From Desulfosoma sp. (GTDB lineage: Bacteria; Desulfobacterota; Syntrophobacteria; Syntrophobacterales; DSM-9756): 64,000 nucleotides of DNA. Of the stretch, positions 54,899 through 64,000 are shown in pieces (within the stretch, counting starts at the first letter, position 1; the number at the start of each line of letters is the position of its first letter). The position numbers and the translations under genes are program-made. The notes beneath the pieces were generated by a model. The model saw nothing but the letters and a program-made list of their open reading frames with translations. It made no database searches and had not been told where the DNA came from. The DNA lies in assembly GCA_037481875.1 (NCBI GenBank), contig JBBFKY010000013.1:1-64000 (forward strand). Reading direction: 5' to 3'.

Positions 54899-57800
54899 AT
54901 GAGGCCGAAGCATCGAGGTCATTGGCCGTTTTCGGCGCAAGGGATCGGTGCAGCCGTCTGTATGCTGTGGGTTCTTCTCATCTTTATGGCCCCGACTTCA
55001 TGGGTGAGGGCGGCTGCTGAAGGGCCCCTGCGCGTCGTTCTCGATGACAATTATCCTCCATATATCTTTCGAAATCCCGAAGGGCGCCTTCAAGGTATTC
55101 TGGTGGACCGTTGGGCTTTGTGGGAAAAGGTTACGGGACGTCCTGTGGAACTTCTGGCCATGGATTGGGCGATAGCGCAGCAGGTGTTTCGCCAAGGTCA
55201 AGCGGATTTGATCGACACGATCTTTCTCACACCCGAACGCGCCGAACACTACTCCTTTGGAAAGCCCTACGCTGAAATTCCTGTGAGTATCTTTTACCAT
55301 AAAACCATCTCGGGCCTTGGGGATGTCGAATCCCTCCGAGGTTTTGCCGTCGCGGTGAAGGAAGGTGACGCCTGCATCGAGGTTTTACGCGCCAAGGGTG
55401 TCACAAACTTGGTTTTATATTCCAGCTACGAAGCCATTGTGCGGGATGCCGCCTCGGGAGCGGTCAAGATTTTTTGTATCGATGATCCTCCGGCCTATTA
55501 CTTTATGACCAAATACGGCGTGCTTGAGGATTTCAAGCAAGGCTTCACACTGTATTCTGGCTGGTTTCATCGAGCGGTGCTCAAAGGCCGAGAAGATGTG
55601 CTGCAGGCTGTGGAGCAGGGTTTTGCAGCCCTTTCTCCGAAAACCCTTGAAGACATCGATCGAAAATGGATGGGAACGCCTTTGAAGTCACGCTTTCCCT
55701 GGCGCCTTATTGGATGGATCGTCGGGTCTCTTGGCCTTTTAGTTTTTGTGAGCTTTATGTGGGTGGGACTTTTGAGAGCCCGCGTGCGCCAAAAGACGCA
55801 AGAAATCGCCGCTCTTTTGGAAGAAAGCCGAAAACAACAGGAAATTCTTCGCATCACCTTCAGGAGCATGGCTGAGGGCGTAATCACGACGGACAAGGAC
55901 GGGATGATCCAGGACATGAACCCCTTGGCAGAAAAGCTTACGGGTTGGAATCTCGCTGATGCTCGAGGCCGACCGTGTGCCGAAGTTTTTCGAATCATTA
56001 ATGAAAAAACGCGATCACCCGTGGAAAACCCAGTAGCCTTGGTGTTGGAGAAGGGACTGACCGTCGGGCTGGCCAACCACACCTTGCTTATTGCTCGAGA
56101 CGGCACAGAACGTCCCATTGCCGACAGCGCAGCTCCTATGGTGGATTCTTCTGGACGCATCCTTGGCTGCGTGCTGGTCTTTCGAGACCAGACGGAGGAA
56201 CGTCGCACCTTGTCCTTGCTTCATGAAACTTTGGAAAAGTATCGACTGACACTCCAATCAGCGTCCATGAGTTCCTGGGAGTGGGATGTGCTGAGGCGGC
56301 AAGTGGTGCGGGATGCTCTGTGGGCCGAACGCCGAGGACTGGATTCATTAAAGGCTTACATGGATGAAAAAATCTGGTCTGAAGCGGTGCATCCGGAAGA
56401 TCGCCCGAAAGTGTTGGCTCGGCTTCGAGAGCACCTGGAAGGGAAAACACCCTATTTTGAAGCGATCTACCGTGTTCGGACCGCCAAGGGCGACTATGCC
56501 TGGATGCTGGACCGTGGCAAAGTGATCGCTTGGGATGAAGCGGGAAAGCCTGCGCGCTTCATTGGTGTTGAAACCGATATCACCGCACAAAAAACCATGG
56601 AAGCCCGTTTGCGACTGCTGACACGGGCTGTGGAACAAAGTCCCATATCCATCGTCATTACGGATCCATCCGCACAGATTGAATATGTCAATGAACAGTT
56701 TTGTCGGGTCACCGGCTACAGTCCTCAGGAAGTGATCGGCCAAAATCCGAGAATTCTAAAGTCCGGACAAACCCCTCAAGAAACCTACGAGGCTCTCTGG
56801 AAAACACTGAGCCGAGGCCAAGTATGGCGAGGAGTGTTTTGTAATCGAAAGAAAGATGGCACGCTTTTTTGGGAAGATGCCGTGATTTGTCCCATTGTGG
56901 ATGACAGAGGGCATATCAGTCATTACCTGGGCATGAAGCGCGATATCACGGCGGAACGGCAATTGGAAGATCAACTGGCTCAGGCGCAAAAACTGGAATC
57001 GGTGGGGCGTTTGGCTGGAGGCGTCGCCCATGATTTTAACAACGCATTACAGATCATTATGGGGTATGCCGAGGTGGCCTTGGGTTTTGTGGATTCCAAG
57101 GATCGCGTGCACCGGATGCTTAACGAAATCCACAAGGCCGCACAAAGGTCGGCCGGCGTGGTACGACAACTGCTCACCTTTGCGCGCAAGGACGTCATTC
57201 GCCCCGTGCCCTTGAACCTGAACGACCATCTGGCGGAAACCCATCGCATGCTTCAAAGGCTTATCGGCGAAGAGATTGTTTTGGAAATGCGACCCGGACG
57301 TGACTTGTGGCCGATTCTTTTGGACCCTTCCCAGGCGGATCAAATGGTGGCGAATCTGGTGATCAATGCCCGGGATGCCATCGATCGCACTGGCAGAATC
57401 ACCCTGCAAACGGAAAACGTCACCTTGGATGGAAGCCAAAAGGCGGGCCCTGTCTTCATTCCCAAAGGCCAGTATGTACGACTGACGGTGATGGATACCG
57501 GATGCGGCATGGATGCTCAGACGCTGGAACGCATCTTCGAGCCCTTTTTTACGACAAAGGAAGTGGGCAAGGGCACAGGGTTGGGATTGTCCACGGTGTA
57601 CGGCATTGTGAAGCAAAACAGGGGGTGGATCGATGTGACGAGCACACCGGGACGAGGGACACGGTTCGAAATTTACTTTCCTCGCTTGCTCACGGATGAG
57701 GAACGTCAAGCCACGGAGACGGGGCTGTTAAAGGAAGAAGATTTTTACGGGGCTGGAGAAACGGTCCTTTTAGTAGAAGACGAACCCGTCGTTCTGGAAC

Positions 57801-58156
57801 TGGCTCAGTCGATCCTGGAAAACAGCGGCTATCGTGTCCATGCTTTTCCCAATCCTAGGGCCGCCCTGGCATGGGCGGAAAAAACACGGGACCCTGTGCA
57901 CCTGTTGTTAACCGATGTGGTCATGCCGGAGATGAGTGGTCGAGAACTTTGGGATCATATGACGAAAACCCATCCCGAAGCGGCCTGTCTCTTTATGTCC
58001 GGTTACACAGCCGATATGCTTCTGCACCGCGGGGTTGGTGCGGAACAATCCTTTTTTATTCACAAACCGTTCACAAGGGAAGCCCTTCTGTGGAAAATTC
58101 GTGAAGTGCTCTACAGCAAACCGGCCCATCTACCGAAACTGGTCGAAAAAGCCTGA
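54899..58156 (+). CDS. Hybrid sensor histidine kinase with periplasmic solute-binding domain
   Basis: A 1085-residue membrane sensor. A signal/anchor segment (about 15-40) leads to a family 3 solute-binding domain (about 45-265: LRVVLDDNYPPYIFRNPEGRLQG, then AEHYSFGKPYAE), a membrane helix (about 272-296), three PAS/PAC modules, a HisKA domain with His711 (GGVAHDFNN), an HATPase_c domain (NLVINARDAI, DTGCGM, FEPFFTTKEVGKGTGLGLS) and a receiver domain with phospho-acceptor Asp1006 (LLTDVVMPEMSG). The sensor domain resembles amino-acid binding proteins, as in BvgS-like kinases. AGGAG 9 bases upstream sets the start. No cognate regulator lies next to it. Confidence 0.93.
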   Translation: MRPKHRGHWPFSAQGIGAAVCMLWVLLIFMAPTSWVRAAAEGPLRVVLDDNYPPYIFRNPEGRLQGILVDRWALWEKVTGRPVELLAMDWAIAQQVFRQGQADLIDTIFLTPERAEHYSFGKPYAEIPVSIFYHKTISGLGDVESLRGFAVAVKEGDACIEVLRAKGVTNLVLYSSYEAIVRDAASGAVKIFCIDDPPAYYFMTKYGVLEDFKQGFTLYSGWFHRAVLKGREDVLQAVEQGFAALSPKTLEDIDRKWMGTPLKSRFPWRLIGWIVGSLGLLVFVSFMWVGLLRARVRQKTQEIAALLEESRKQQEILRITFRSMAEGVITTDKDGMIQDMNPLAEKLTGWNLADARGRPCAEVFRIINEKTRSPVENPVALVLEKGLTVGLANHTLLIARDGTERPIADSAAPMVDSSGRILGCVLVFRDQTEERRTLSLLHETLEKYRLTLQSASMSSWEWDVLRRQVVRDALWAERRGLDSLKAYMDEKIWSEAVHPEDRPKVLARLREHLEGKTPYFEAIYRVRTAKGDYAWMLDRGKVIAWDEAGKPARFIGVETDITAQKTMEARLRLLTRAVEQSPISIVITDPSAQIEYVNEQFCRVTGYSPQEVIGQNPRILKSGQTPQETYEALWKTLSRGQVWRGVFCNRKKDGTLFWEDAVICPIVDDRGHISHYLGMKRDITAERQLEDQLAQAQKLESVGRLAGGVAHDFNNALQIIMGYAEVALGFVDSKDRVHRMLNEIHKAAQRSAGVVRQLLTFARKDVIRPVPLNLNDHLAETHRMLQRLIGEEIVLEMRPGRDLWPILLDPSQADQMVANLVINARDAIDRTGRITLQTENVTLDGSQKAGPVFIPKGQYVRLTVMDTGCGMDAQTLERIFEPFFTTKEVGKGTGLGLSTVYGIVKQNRGWIDVTSTPGRGTRFEIYFPRLLTDEERQATETGLLKEEDFYGAGETVLLVEDEPVVLELAQSILENSGYRVHAFPNPRAALAWAEKTRDPVHLLLTDVVMPEMSGRELWDHMTKTHPEAACLFMSGYTADMLLHRGVGAEQSFFIHKPFTREALLWKIREVLYSKPAHLPKLVEKA

Positions 58157-58244
58157 ACCCAAAGGATCGAAACACCTGATTCCTTTCCCATCTGCTTTTA
58201 ATTCAGCTGTTTGAATAAAGAGTTGGGCCATGTGCCACAGCGGC

Positions 58245-58274
58245 TTGACTCTATTAGAACCCCTGCTTTATAAC
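58245..58274 (+). promoter_or_regulatory. Candidate promoter of the hdrA operon
   Basis: TTGACT (58245-58250) and TATAAC (58269-58274) are each one base off the sigma70 consensus and 18 bases apart, about 140 bases before the hdrA start. Confidence 0.5.
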
Positions 58275-58413
58275 CCCAAGGGATTTCGGCCGTGCAGCAA
58301 ACTTGTCCGTCCCGTTGTCTTCTTTTTGACACCGGAAATGGGGCTTAGAGCGCAGCGCGGTCGATCCCGAGCGGATTATCTTATGGAATCCTGGGTGGAT
58401 AGGGAGAAAGACG

Positions 58414-61400
58414 ATGAATTCGAGCGGAACTGGAAACCCCATGGTCGGATCGGTCCTGGTGGTCGGCGGCGGCGTTGCAGGCATGCAGTCGGCCTTGGAT
58501 TTGGCGGAAATGGGCTATTATGTGTACCTGGTGGAAAAAGAACCGTCCATCGGGGGTGCGATGGCCCAATTGGACAAGACGTTTCCTACCAATGACTGTG
58601 CCATGTGAATTATCTCTCCCAAACTGGTCGAGGTCGGCCGGCATTTAAACATTGAGGTTTTGACCCTGAGTGAAGTGGAAGAACTGAGCGGGGAGCCTGG
58701 AAATTTTCGGGTCAAGGTTCGCCGAAAACCTCGTTTCATCGACCTGGAAAAATGCACGGGCTGTGGAGAATGTGCCCGTGTGTGTCCCGTGACCCTGAAA
58801 AACGAATTCGACATGGGTTTAAGCGAGCGGCGGGCGGCCTATCGCCTTTACCCTCAAGCGGTTCCGGGAGCCTTTGCCATTGAAAAGCGTGGGACTTCTC
58901 CGTGCAAGGCCACCTGTCCCGCCCATATTTCGGTTCAAGGTTATGTGGCCTTGGCGGCCCAGGGGCGGTACCGGGAAGCCTTGGAGCTGATCAAGAAGGA
59001 TAATCCTTTGCCGGCTATCTGCGGGCGTGTGTGCCATCATCCCTGTGAGACCGCCTGTATGCGGGGCAAAGTGGATGAGCCGGTGGCTATTGACTTTATC
59101 AAGCGCTACATCGCCGATTTGGATCTCAAGGCGGAAACTCGGTTTGTTCCTGAAATCAAGCAAAAGCGGGAAGAAAAGGTGGCCATTATCGGGTCCGGCC
59201 CCGCGGGTTTAACCTGCGCCTATTACTTGGCGCAGGAAGGTTACCGGGTCACGGTCTTTGAGAAGCTTCCGGTTCTGGGAGGGATGCTCACGGTAGGTAT
59301 TCCCGCCTATAGGCTGCCTCGGGATATCATCGAGGCGGAGATTCAGGTGATTCGTGACATGGGGGTGGAGTTCAAAACCGGAGTGGAAATCGGGAAGGAC
59401 TTCACCATCGGGCAGTTGCGCGAGCAGGGTTACAAGGCGTTTTTCATCGGCATCGGAGCCCATGAGTGCAAGAAGCTGGGCATTGAAGGCGAAGATCTGG
59501 AAGGGGTGTATTCCGGGGTTCAGTTCTTGCGGGAAGTGAACCTGGGGAATCGAATCTTTCTTGGGGATCGCGTGGCGGTGGTGGGCGGCGGCAATGTGGC
59601 CATGGACTGTGTCCGCACGGCGCTGCGCACGGGATCCAAGAAACCTTTTATCGTGTATCGGCGCAGTTTGGCGGAAATGCCTGCCAATGAGGAAGAGATT
59701 GAAGAATGCCATGAGGAAGGCATCGAGATTCTCACCCTGACCAATCCCGTTCGTATCATTGGGGAAAACGGGAAGGTCAAGGCCATCGAATGCGTGAAGA
59801 TGGCTCTTGGGGAACCGGATGCGAGCGGTCGTCGTCGGCCTGTAGAAGTGAAGGGGTCCAATTTTATTCTGGAAGTGGACGCGGTCATCGCCGCCATCGG
59901 GCAGGAGACGGATTGGTCGTGTCTCACGCCGGAATGTGCCTGCTCTTTGAGTGATTGGCGAACCATCAAGGTGGATCCCCTGACCTTGCAGTCGGACGAT
60001 CCGGATATTTTTGCCGGAGGTGATGCGGTTACGGGACCACGGACGGTCATTGAAGCCATTGCGGCCGGCAAGGAAGCCGCCGTGTCCATGGATCGGTTTT
60101 TGCGCGGCGAAGATTTACGTCAAGGGCGAGAAAAGCGCTGGGAAGCGGTCCAGAATGTGCCGACGGAAGGCTATGATCGGATACCTCGAGAGCGCATGCC
60201 TCGCTTGAGCCCCAAGGAGCGCCTTGGAAACTTTAACGAAGTGCAGTTGGGATTCACGGAAGAGCAGGTACGCCGGGAAGCTCAAAGATGCTTGGACTGC
60301 GGCGTATGTTCGGAATGTTACCGCTGTGTGGATGCCTGTTTGGCCGACGCTGTGGTCCATGAGGATCAAGAACATGTTCAGGAACTTCAGGTTGGGGCCG
60401 TGATTGTGGCTCCCGGTTTTGAACCTTTTGATCCCAGCATTTACGACACGTACGGTTACAAACGATTGCCCAACGTCATGACGGCCATGGAATTCGAGCG
60501 GCTGCTTTCGGCGTCGGGGCCGACCATGGGCCATGTGGTGCGGCCTTCGGACCACAAGGAACCCAAAAAGATCGCGTGGCTTCAGTGTGTGGGTTCTCGA
60601 GACATTCATCACTGCGACCATGCTTACTGTTCGGCCGTCTGTTGCATGTATGCCGTCAAGGAAGCGGTCATCGCCAAGGAACACATCGGAAAAGACCTGG
60701 ATACGGCCATTTTCTTCATGGATATGCGCACCCATGGCAAGGATTTCGAAAGATACTACAACCGGGCAAAGGAAGAACACGGGGTGCGGTTTATTCGTTC
60801 TCGAGTCCATAGCCTGGAAGAAGTGCCGGGTAGTGGCGGTGATGTGGAAGTATCCTACGTCACGGAAGACGGCCGGGTGGTTTCGGAAGTGTTTGATCTG
60901 GTCGTCTTGTCCGTGGGCTTGCAGACCCCTGCGGAGGCGAAGGCTTTGGCCGAGCGATTGCAAGTTCGCCTGAACGATGATCTTTTCGCCGAACATTCTT
61001 CTTTTGATCCTGTGGCGTCTTCCCGACCCGGTGTCTTTGTGTGCGGTGCTTTTCAGGGCCCGAAGGATATTCCTCAATCGGTAATGGAAGCCAGCGCTGC
61101 GGCGGCGGCTGCCGGAAGCCTTTTGGGGGCGGTCCGGGGCACTTTGGTCAAGGAAAAGGAAATTCCGGCGCAGCGTAACGTCTACGGGGAACCTCCTCGC
61201 ATCGGGGTTTTTGTGTGCCATTGCGGTATCAACATCAGTGGCGTGGTGGATGTCAGAGCCGTGGCCGAGTACGCCAAGACGTTGCCTTATGTGGAATATG
61301 TCGCGGACAATCTCTACTCCTGTTCCCAGGACACTCAGGAAGTCATGAAAAAGGTTATTCGCGAACACAACCTGAACCGCATTGTGGTGGCGGCATGCAC

Positions 61401-62847
61401 TCCTCGGACCCATGAACCCTTGTTTCAGGAAACCATGGCCGATGCGGGTTTGAACAAATACCTGTTTGAAATGGCCAACATTCGAAACCAGGATTCCTGG
61501 GTGCATGGCATGGATCCGGCCATGGCGACGGAAAAAGCCAAAGATTTGGTACGCATGGCCGTGGCCAAGGTGGCTCTCCTGGAACCTCTGCCTGAACCGG
61601 AACTGGCCGTGACGCGGCGAGCTTTGGTGGTCGGCGGGGGTGTCTCCGGCATGACCGCTGCACTGTCTCTAGCCGATCAGGGGTATCCTGTGAATTTGGT
61701 GGAAAGCGGCCCGCAGCTTGGCGGCCAGGCTCTGAGGCTTCACAAGACGTGGCGTGGGGAGAATATCGGCGCCTACGTGGAGCAGCTGCGTCAAAGGGTG
61801 AACGAACATCCCCTCATCACCGTTCATCTGAATGCGCGTTTGACCGCTGTGGAAGGTTTTGTGGGTAACTTCAAGTCCACGATTCAAAACGGAGCCGAAC
61901 CGATCACGGTGGAACACGGTGTGGCCGTCATCGCCACAGGCGGTCGAGAATGGAAACCCAATGAGTACCTCTACGGGCAAGATCCTCGGGTTTTGACGCA
62001 TCTGGAGCTGGACGAGAAGCTGCGTACAGACGATGCTGCGCTCACTCAGGCCAGGTCCGTGGTCTTCATTCAGTGTGTGGGAAGTCGGGAACCGGAGCGG
62101 CCTTATTGCAGTCGAGTGTGCTGCACCCACACCATTCAGAGCGCGTTGGAAATTAAAAGGCGTCAACCCGACACCGATGTCTATGTACTCTACCGGGATA
62201 TTCGAAGTTACGGGGAACGAGAAAGGCTCTACCAGGAAGCACGCCGAGCCGGTGTGCTCTTTATTCGTTACTCCTTGGAAGACAAGCCCAAGGTGGAACA
62301 AAACGACGGTGCCTTAAGAGTCACCGTCACAGATCACATTTTACGTCGACCCTTGGTGTTGACGGCCGATCTTATCACGCTGGCCACGGCCATACTCCCC
62401 AATGCCGACGAATCTTTGGCCCAGTTGTTCAAAGTTCCCATGAACGAAGACGGGTTTTTGATTGAAGCTCATGCCAAGCTGAGGCCTGTGGATTTTGCCA
62501 CCGACGGTGTTTTTCTCTGCGGCCTGGCCCATTATCCCAAGCCGTTGGATGAAAGTATCGCCCAGGCTCAAGCGGCGGCGGCTCGAGCAGCCACGATCTT
62601 GGCTCGGGATCGCATCTATTTTCCCGGCACGGTGGCTCGTACCAATCCGTTCCTGTGCAGTGCGTGCGGCACATGCGTGGCCATTTGTCCTTATTCGGCG
62701 CCTCGGTTCAATGAGCGGGGTCTGGCGGAAATCAATCCGGCCCTGTGCAAGGGATGCGGCTTGTGTGTGGCGTCGTGCCGTTCAGGAGCGATCCAGCTCC
62801 AAGGGTTCGATGATGCCCAAATCTTTACCATGATCGACAGCCTGTAA
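58414..62847 (+). CDS. hdrA: Selenocysteine-containing HdrA-GltD-HdrA fusion (flavin/iron-sulfur electron-bifurcation subunit)
   Basis: One gene of 1478 codons is read through an in-frame TGA at codon 65 (58606-58608). Ending there would give a 64-residue peptide; the same frame continues with [16 protein letters not shown], exactly as in HdrA, where the TGA position is the conserved Cys of the NDCxMC motif. Selenocysteine at this site is known in other HdrA proteins. Order: first FAD Rossmann motif ([11 protein letters not shown]), Sec65, [4Fe-4S] motif [13 protein letters not shown] (114-126), an inserted GltD/NfnB-like NAD(P)H-FAD module (about 163-565: [34 protein letters not shown]), the rest of HdrA1 with [13 protein letters not shown] (about 627), a second HdrA (from about 930: [22 protein letters not shown]) and two C-terminal clusters (about 1415 and 1446). 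Start: GGGAG 8 bases upstream. Confidence 0.85.
58624..58641 (+). promoter_or_regulatory. Candidate bacterial SECIS element
   Basis: CUGGUC (58624-58629) pairs with GGCCGG (58636-58641) over 6 bp, with two G-U pairs, and exposes the loop GAGGUC. The stem starts 15 bases after the UGA, and the loop contains AGGUC as in the apical loop of the E. coli fdhF SECIS. It lies within the coding sequence, as bacterial SECIS elements do, so SelB could deliver Sec-tRNA here. Confidence 0.55.
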
Positions 62848-62871
62848 AAGGCGATGCCGGGAGCGAATACG

Positions 62872-63348
62872 ATGAATGCCTGGGAACCCAAAATCATAGC
62901 GTTTCTTTGCAACTGGTGCTCTTACGGAGCGGCGGATCTGGCCGGTGTAAGCCGGTTGCAGTATCCGGTAAACATTCGAGTGATTCGCGTGCCGTGCAGC
63001 GGCCGAATCAATCCCAAGTTTCTCTTGGCGGCCTTGCGCCATGGTGCCGATGGCGTCTGGGTGTCCGGTTGCCATCCGGGGGATTGCCATTACATCGAGG
63101 GCAACTATTATGCCCGCCGAAAGTTTGCTCTGCTTAAAAATTTCCTGGAGCATACGGGCATCGAACCGGGACGGCTTCATTTTTCATGGATTTCTTCGGC
63201 GGAGGCTTCCAAGTTTGCCGAGACGGCTCGAGAAGTGGTGGAAGCGGTGCGGGCCGTGGGGCCGGCCAAGCATTTCATCAAAAGGAAACCGGAATGGGAC
63301 GATCTTGAGGCGCCTTTGAAAGCGGCCTGTCAAGTTGAGGTGGCATAG
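62872..63348 (+). CDS. mvhD: MvhD-like [2Fe-2S] electron-transfer subunit
   Basis: A 158-residue protein of the MvhD/FlpD family, which passes electrons from a hydrogenase, formate dehydrogenase or NAD(P)H module into HdrA. The cysteines that can bind the [2Fe-2S] cluster are all present: Cys13 and Cys16 (CNWCSYGAADLAG), Cys42 (VPCSGRI), Cys67 and Cys72 (SGCHPGDCHY). The C-terminal helix region is typical. The ATG at 62872 has GGGAG 7 bases upstream; an ATG at 62854 has only a poorly spaced site. In some relatives one of these cysteines is selenocysteine; here they are ordinary TGC/TGT codons. Confidence 0.93.
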   Translation: MNAWEPKIIAFLCNWCSYGAADLAGVSRLQYPVNIRVIRVPCSGRINPKFLLAALRHGADGVWVSGCHPGDCHYIEGNYYARRKFALLKNFLEHTGIEPGRLHFSWISSAEASKFAETAREVVEAVRAVGPAKHFIKRKPEWDDLEAPLKAACQVEVA

Positions 63349-64000
63349 ATGCACGCGTACACGAAAAAAATTCGGGAAGCTGCCCAGCGTCTTTTGGTGG
63401 AAAAGAAGGTGGACGGGGTGATCGGGTTTCGTCAGGGGACGATTCCCATGATGAGTGAGCCTGTCATGATCCGCCATGTCGATCAGGTGGATCAATTGGT
63501 CTGGAACAGTTTCTGCGGCGTGAATCTCGCCAATTACCTCGTCAAGCGCAAAGACCGTGTGGCGGTGGTGGCCAAAGGGTGTGACAGTCGCAACATGGTC
63601 CTTCAGATGCAAGAAAATCAATTTCAGAGGAATCAGCTCTATATCCTTGGAGCCCCATGTCACGGCATGGTGGATCGACGCAAGATATGGGCTTTTTTGA
63701 AAGGGCGGGAGCCTTTGCAGGTCACGGAAAACGGTCCCGAACTGCATGTGTCGGGAAAAGGCTTTGAAGAGGTGCTTCGGCGTGAGGAATACCTGCAGGA
63801 CAACTGCCGCATTTGTACGCACCGCAACCCTGTGATCTACGATGAACTTCTTGGGGATTTGGTGTCGGAACAGACGGGAGTCGACCGCTACGAGGACGTT
63901 CGGCGCGTGGAAGCCATGCCGCCTCAAGACAAATGGCGTTATTTTGAGGAGCTTATCGCTTCCTGCATTCGCTGTTATGCGTGCCGAAACGCTTGTCCGA
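63349..64000 (+). CDS. Iron-sulfur protein of the Hdr-linked complex, FrhB/FlxB-like (truncated by window end)
   Basis: A gene that runs off the window, 217 codons seen. Residues 1-130 resemble the FrhB/coenzyme F420 hydrogenase beta family (VAVVAKGCDSRNMVLQMQEN, LGAPCHGMVD), then a Cys pair (CRICTHRNP) and the start of a ferredoxin domain (CIRCYACRNACP) at the very end. Proteins of this type are encoded next to hdrA-mvhD in many Desulfobacterota and in the FlxABCD NADH-linked Hdr cluster, where they hold iron-sulfur clusters that connect to the flavin module. The ATG follows the mvhD stop with no gap; GAGG lies 8 bases upstream. Confidence 0.8.
   Translation, partial: MHAYTKKIREAAQRLLVEKKVDGVIGFRQGTIPMMSEPVMIRHVDQVDQLVWNSFCGVNLANYLVKRKDRVAVVAKGCDSRNMVLQMQENQFQRNQLYILGAPCHGMVDRRKIWAFLKGREPLQVTENGPELHVSGKGFEEVLRREEYLQDNCRICTHRNPVIYDELLGDLVSEQTGVDRYEDVRRVEAMPPQDKWRYFEELIASCIRCYACRNACP

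Noticed and set aside
58414-58608. hdrA as a pseudogene with a premature stop
   Set aside because: The frame is otherwise intact for 1400 codons, the stop is TGA exactly at the Cys/Sec site and a SECIS-like hairpin follows.
60115-61506. Long minus-strand ORF of 463 codons opposite hdrA
   Set aside because: It is a shadow of the conserved plus-strand gene; His/Arg-rich translation without family motifs.

Overview
The window looks like a chromosomal segment of a strictly anaerobic, Gram-negative Desulfobacterota (deltaproteobacterial) organism, probably a sulfate reducer near Syntrophobacteraceae (Desulfosoma/Desulfacinum type). The taxonomic call is an inference from gene content: an HdrA-MvhD flavin/iron-sulfur electron-bifurcation module with a selenocysteine codon, a 2-oxoacid:ferredoxin oxidoreductase, tungstate uptake, PAS/GAF sensor kinases and TolC/BepA/PpiD envelope proteins. 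No rRNA, tRNA or CRISPR array was seen.

Layout. 0.2-6.5 kb: a PAS/GAF histidine kinase, an ATPase gene remnant, a LOG-family protein, a CinA-like protein, a small exported protein and a PfkB kinase. 6.6-10.9 kb: an AapJQMP general L-amino-acid ABC transporter on the minus strand. 11.3-13.7 kb, divergent: a KorA / KorB-KorC-fusion 2-oxoacid oxidoreductase. 14.0-21.2 kb: a TolC-HlyD-MacB-type efflux operon with two different permeases and a formylglycine-generating-enzyme-like protein. 21.3-25.8 kb: a BepA-like protease, a class V aminotransferase and two small unknown genes. 26.2-31.5 kb: a pyruvate dehydrogenase complex (E1 alpha, E1 beta, E2 and, after a repeat-filled gap, E3). 31.7-34.6 kb: the tungstate transporter TupABC behind a ModE-like operator. 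34.6-37.4 kb: an accessory patch with a transposase remnant and an ADP-ribosylglycohydrolase. 37.4-43.1 kb, minus strand: a tightly coupled housekeeping operon (YhaM-like, tmk, holB, ricT, metG). 43.6-50.5 kb: a DUF4126 membrane protein, two large dynamin-like GTPases, a small membrane protein and PpiD. 50.9-54.1 kb: transketolase and a trans-sulfuration enzyme. 54.9-58.2 kb: a hybrid sensor kinase with a periplasmic solute-binding domain. 58.2 kb to the end: the HdrA-MvhD-iron-sulfur operon, cut by the window edge.

The most notable locus is the last one. An in-frame TGA at 58606-58608 replaces the invariant cysteine codon of HdrA and is followed at the right distance by a SECIS-like hairpin, so the two apparent ORFs read as one selenoprotein of about 1477 residues. 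Its architecture is an HdrA module interrupted by a GltD/NfnB-like NAD(P)H oxidoreductase, then a second complete HdrA module. With MvhD and the truncated iron-sulfur protein it probably links NAD(P)H, ferredoxin and a thiol/disulfide or other partner by flavin-based bifurcation.

Many gaps between operons hold degenerate palindromic repeats of at least three families. They account for most long non-coding stretches and create spurious ORF extensions, for example ahead of the tolC homologue. Metabolically, amino-acid import, 2-oxoacid oxidation to ferredoxin, pyruvate oxidation to NADH and the Hdr complex could together feed and balance low-potential electron pools; tungstate uptake would serve W-dependent aldehyde or formate oxidoreductases, none of which lies in this window.
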